Of a stretch of DNA of 30,176 nt, positions 29,751-30,176 are shown piece after piece (the first letter of the stretch is position 1; every line of letters begins with the position of its first letter). The stretch covers positions 1-30,176 of the IMG/VR virus record IMGVR_UViG_3300017742_002445, one strand, 5' to 3'. The stretch is from a virus. Below the pieces are notes generated by a model. It was not told the DNA's origin. It made no database searches and saw only the letters and a list, made by a program, of their open reading frames with translations. The translations under genes were made by a program, and so were the position numbers.

Positions 29751-30176
29751 GGATATTCCTCTAAAATATAGTTTGCAAATCTTATGTTAGACGTTAAGCC
29801 TGGATGATCTCCGTCATCGGCTAGATCAGTATATCCTTTTTTGGCAGATACAAATTTCTGCCAATGTAACAAATTACAGTTGTCAAAAATTGTTGTGCAA
29901 TCAATATTTTTAGTCCAGTAGTCTAACTCCCAATCAGTAGCTTTATCTTTATAAATCATAGGCTCAAAGTTTATACATCTTATGCCCTTTTTTTCAAATT
30001 TGTTATTAATATAATCTATTAATATTTCAGTATCATGCATCATATGAACTTCTGACCAATTAAAATAGTGCATTTTAGGTCTTTTACTTTTATTCTTTAA
30101 CATCCAATTTCCAATTTTCGTTGTTTGTACTCCTTGAAATTTGCTGTGCCAATCAAGATAAAAATACCTATTTATA
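29735..30176 (-). CDS. SGNH-hydrolase-like protein, partial (5' end beyond right edge)
   Basis: The frame is open to the window edge. An ATG exists at 30103, but the upstream codons continue with natural-looking text (RYFYLDWHSKFQGV, then TTKIGNWML) that joins smoothly, so I treat the gene as truncated by the window, not as a 122-residue protein. The C-terminal part has a DGDHPGLTSNIRFANYIL, the D-x-H-P block typical of SGNH/GDSL esterases, which would provide the catalytic Asp/His. The N-terminal Ser block is outside. Probable O-acyl esterase or acetyltransferase-like role on a glycan, given the neighbours. Confidence 0.6.
   Translation of the reverse strand, partial: INRYFYLDWHSKFQGVQTTKIGNWMLKNKSKRPKMHYFNWSEVHMMHDTEILIDYINNKFEKKGIRCINFEPMIYKDKATDWELDYWTKNIDCTTIFDNCNLLHWQKFVSAKKGYTDLADDGDHPGLTSNIRFANYILEEYPWLKE

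Noticed and set aside
30169-30176. TATAAATA late promoter box on the - strand at the right edge
   Set aside because: It lies in the reading frame of the SGNH-like gene, which is open to the edge with natural-looking codons upstream of the ATG at 30103, so it is probably coding sequence.
1-30176. tRNA genes, CRISPR arrays, integrase or insertion sequences
   Set aside because: The gaps between genes are all under about 70 bases and none shows a cloverleaf, direct-repeat array or terminal inverted repeats; no integrase or transposase motif was found.

Overview
The window looks like part of the genome of a lytic T4-type marine phage (a contractile-tailed myovirus of an AT-rich marine bacterium). 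Genes are packed with 1-50 nt gaps or ATGA/TAATG overlaps. There is a T4 RNase H-type 5' nuclease, GTP cyclohydrolase I (folE) and a phage-type queE, a MoxR/metallopeptidase-VWA pair, a tail-fibre-like protein with a tropism-determinant-like N-terminus, and several copies of a T4-type late promoter box (NATAAATA) 26-40 nt before start codons. The host cannot be fixed from the sequence; the style resembles phages of SAR11-like or cyanobacterial hosts.

Left part (1-12.8 kb, + strand). It opens with the end of folE, then a very AT-rich miniature kinase-like gene, queE, two small genes and the 5' nuclease, the latter under a consensus sigma70 promoter. Four small phage proteins follow (3.3-4.8 kb). 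Next comes a three-gene cassette of amidinotransferase, 2OG-Fe(II) oxygenase-like protein and putative glycosyltransferase (4.75-7.4 kb). Two more sigma70 promoters, near copies of the first, drive a MoxR-type AAA+ ATPase and a metallopeptidase/VWA protein. After four small conserved-looking genes, a late promoter precedes the tail-fibre-like gene. The + strand block ends at a bidirectional hairpin/T-tract terminator at about 12.8 kb.

Right part (12.8-30.2 kb, - strand, read right to left). Late-type promoter boxes divide it into units. (a) From the right edge to 25.9 kb: an SGNH-hydrolase-like protein (partial), a radical SAM protein with a Cys-rich N-terminus, a glycosyltransferase-like protein paralogous to the one on the + strand, a hexapeptide acyltransferase and a short DegT-type aminotransferase. 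(b) 25.87-20.55 kb: a UDP-glucose/GDP-mannose dehydrogenase, a GT-A-like protein, a methyltransferase, a second Cys-rich radical SAM protein, an unknown protein and a QueC-like PP-loop enzyme. (c) 20.48-13.38 kb: cytochrome P450, GNAT-like protein, flavin-dependent halogenase, a very short adenylate-forming enzyme, a large radical SAM protein, a small membrane protein, an Asp/Asn beta-hydroxylase-type 2OG oxygenase and a methyltransferase. (d) 13.34-12.85 kb: two tandem small membrane proteins (DUF6356-like).

Unit (c) is the most striking part. It reads like a bacterial natural-product tailoring cluster (oxidation, halogenation, acylation/activation, radical chemistry, hydroxylation, methylation), organised as one translationally coupled phage operon behind a phage late promoter. 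Units (a) and (b) look like sugar-nucleotide and glycan assembly with extra radical SAM and PP-loop chemistry. A reasonable inference is that the late operons make a modified glycan or small molecule, or decorate a virion or host surface component. The substrate is not visible in the sequence. All coding gaps are short, and no tRNA, CRISPR array, insertion sequence or integrase was seen.
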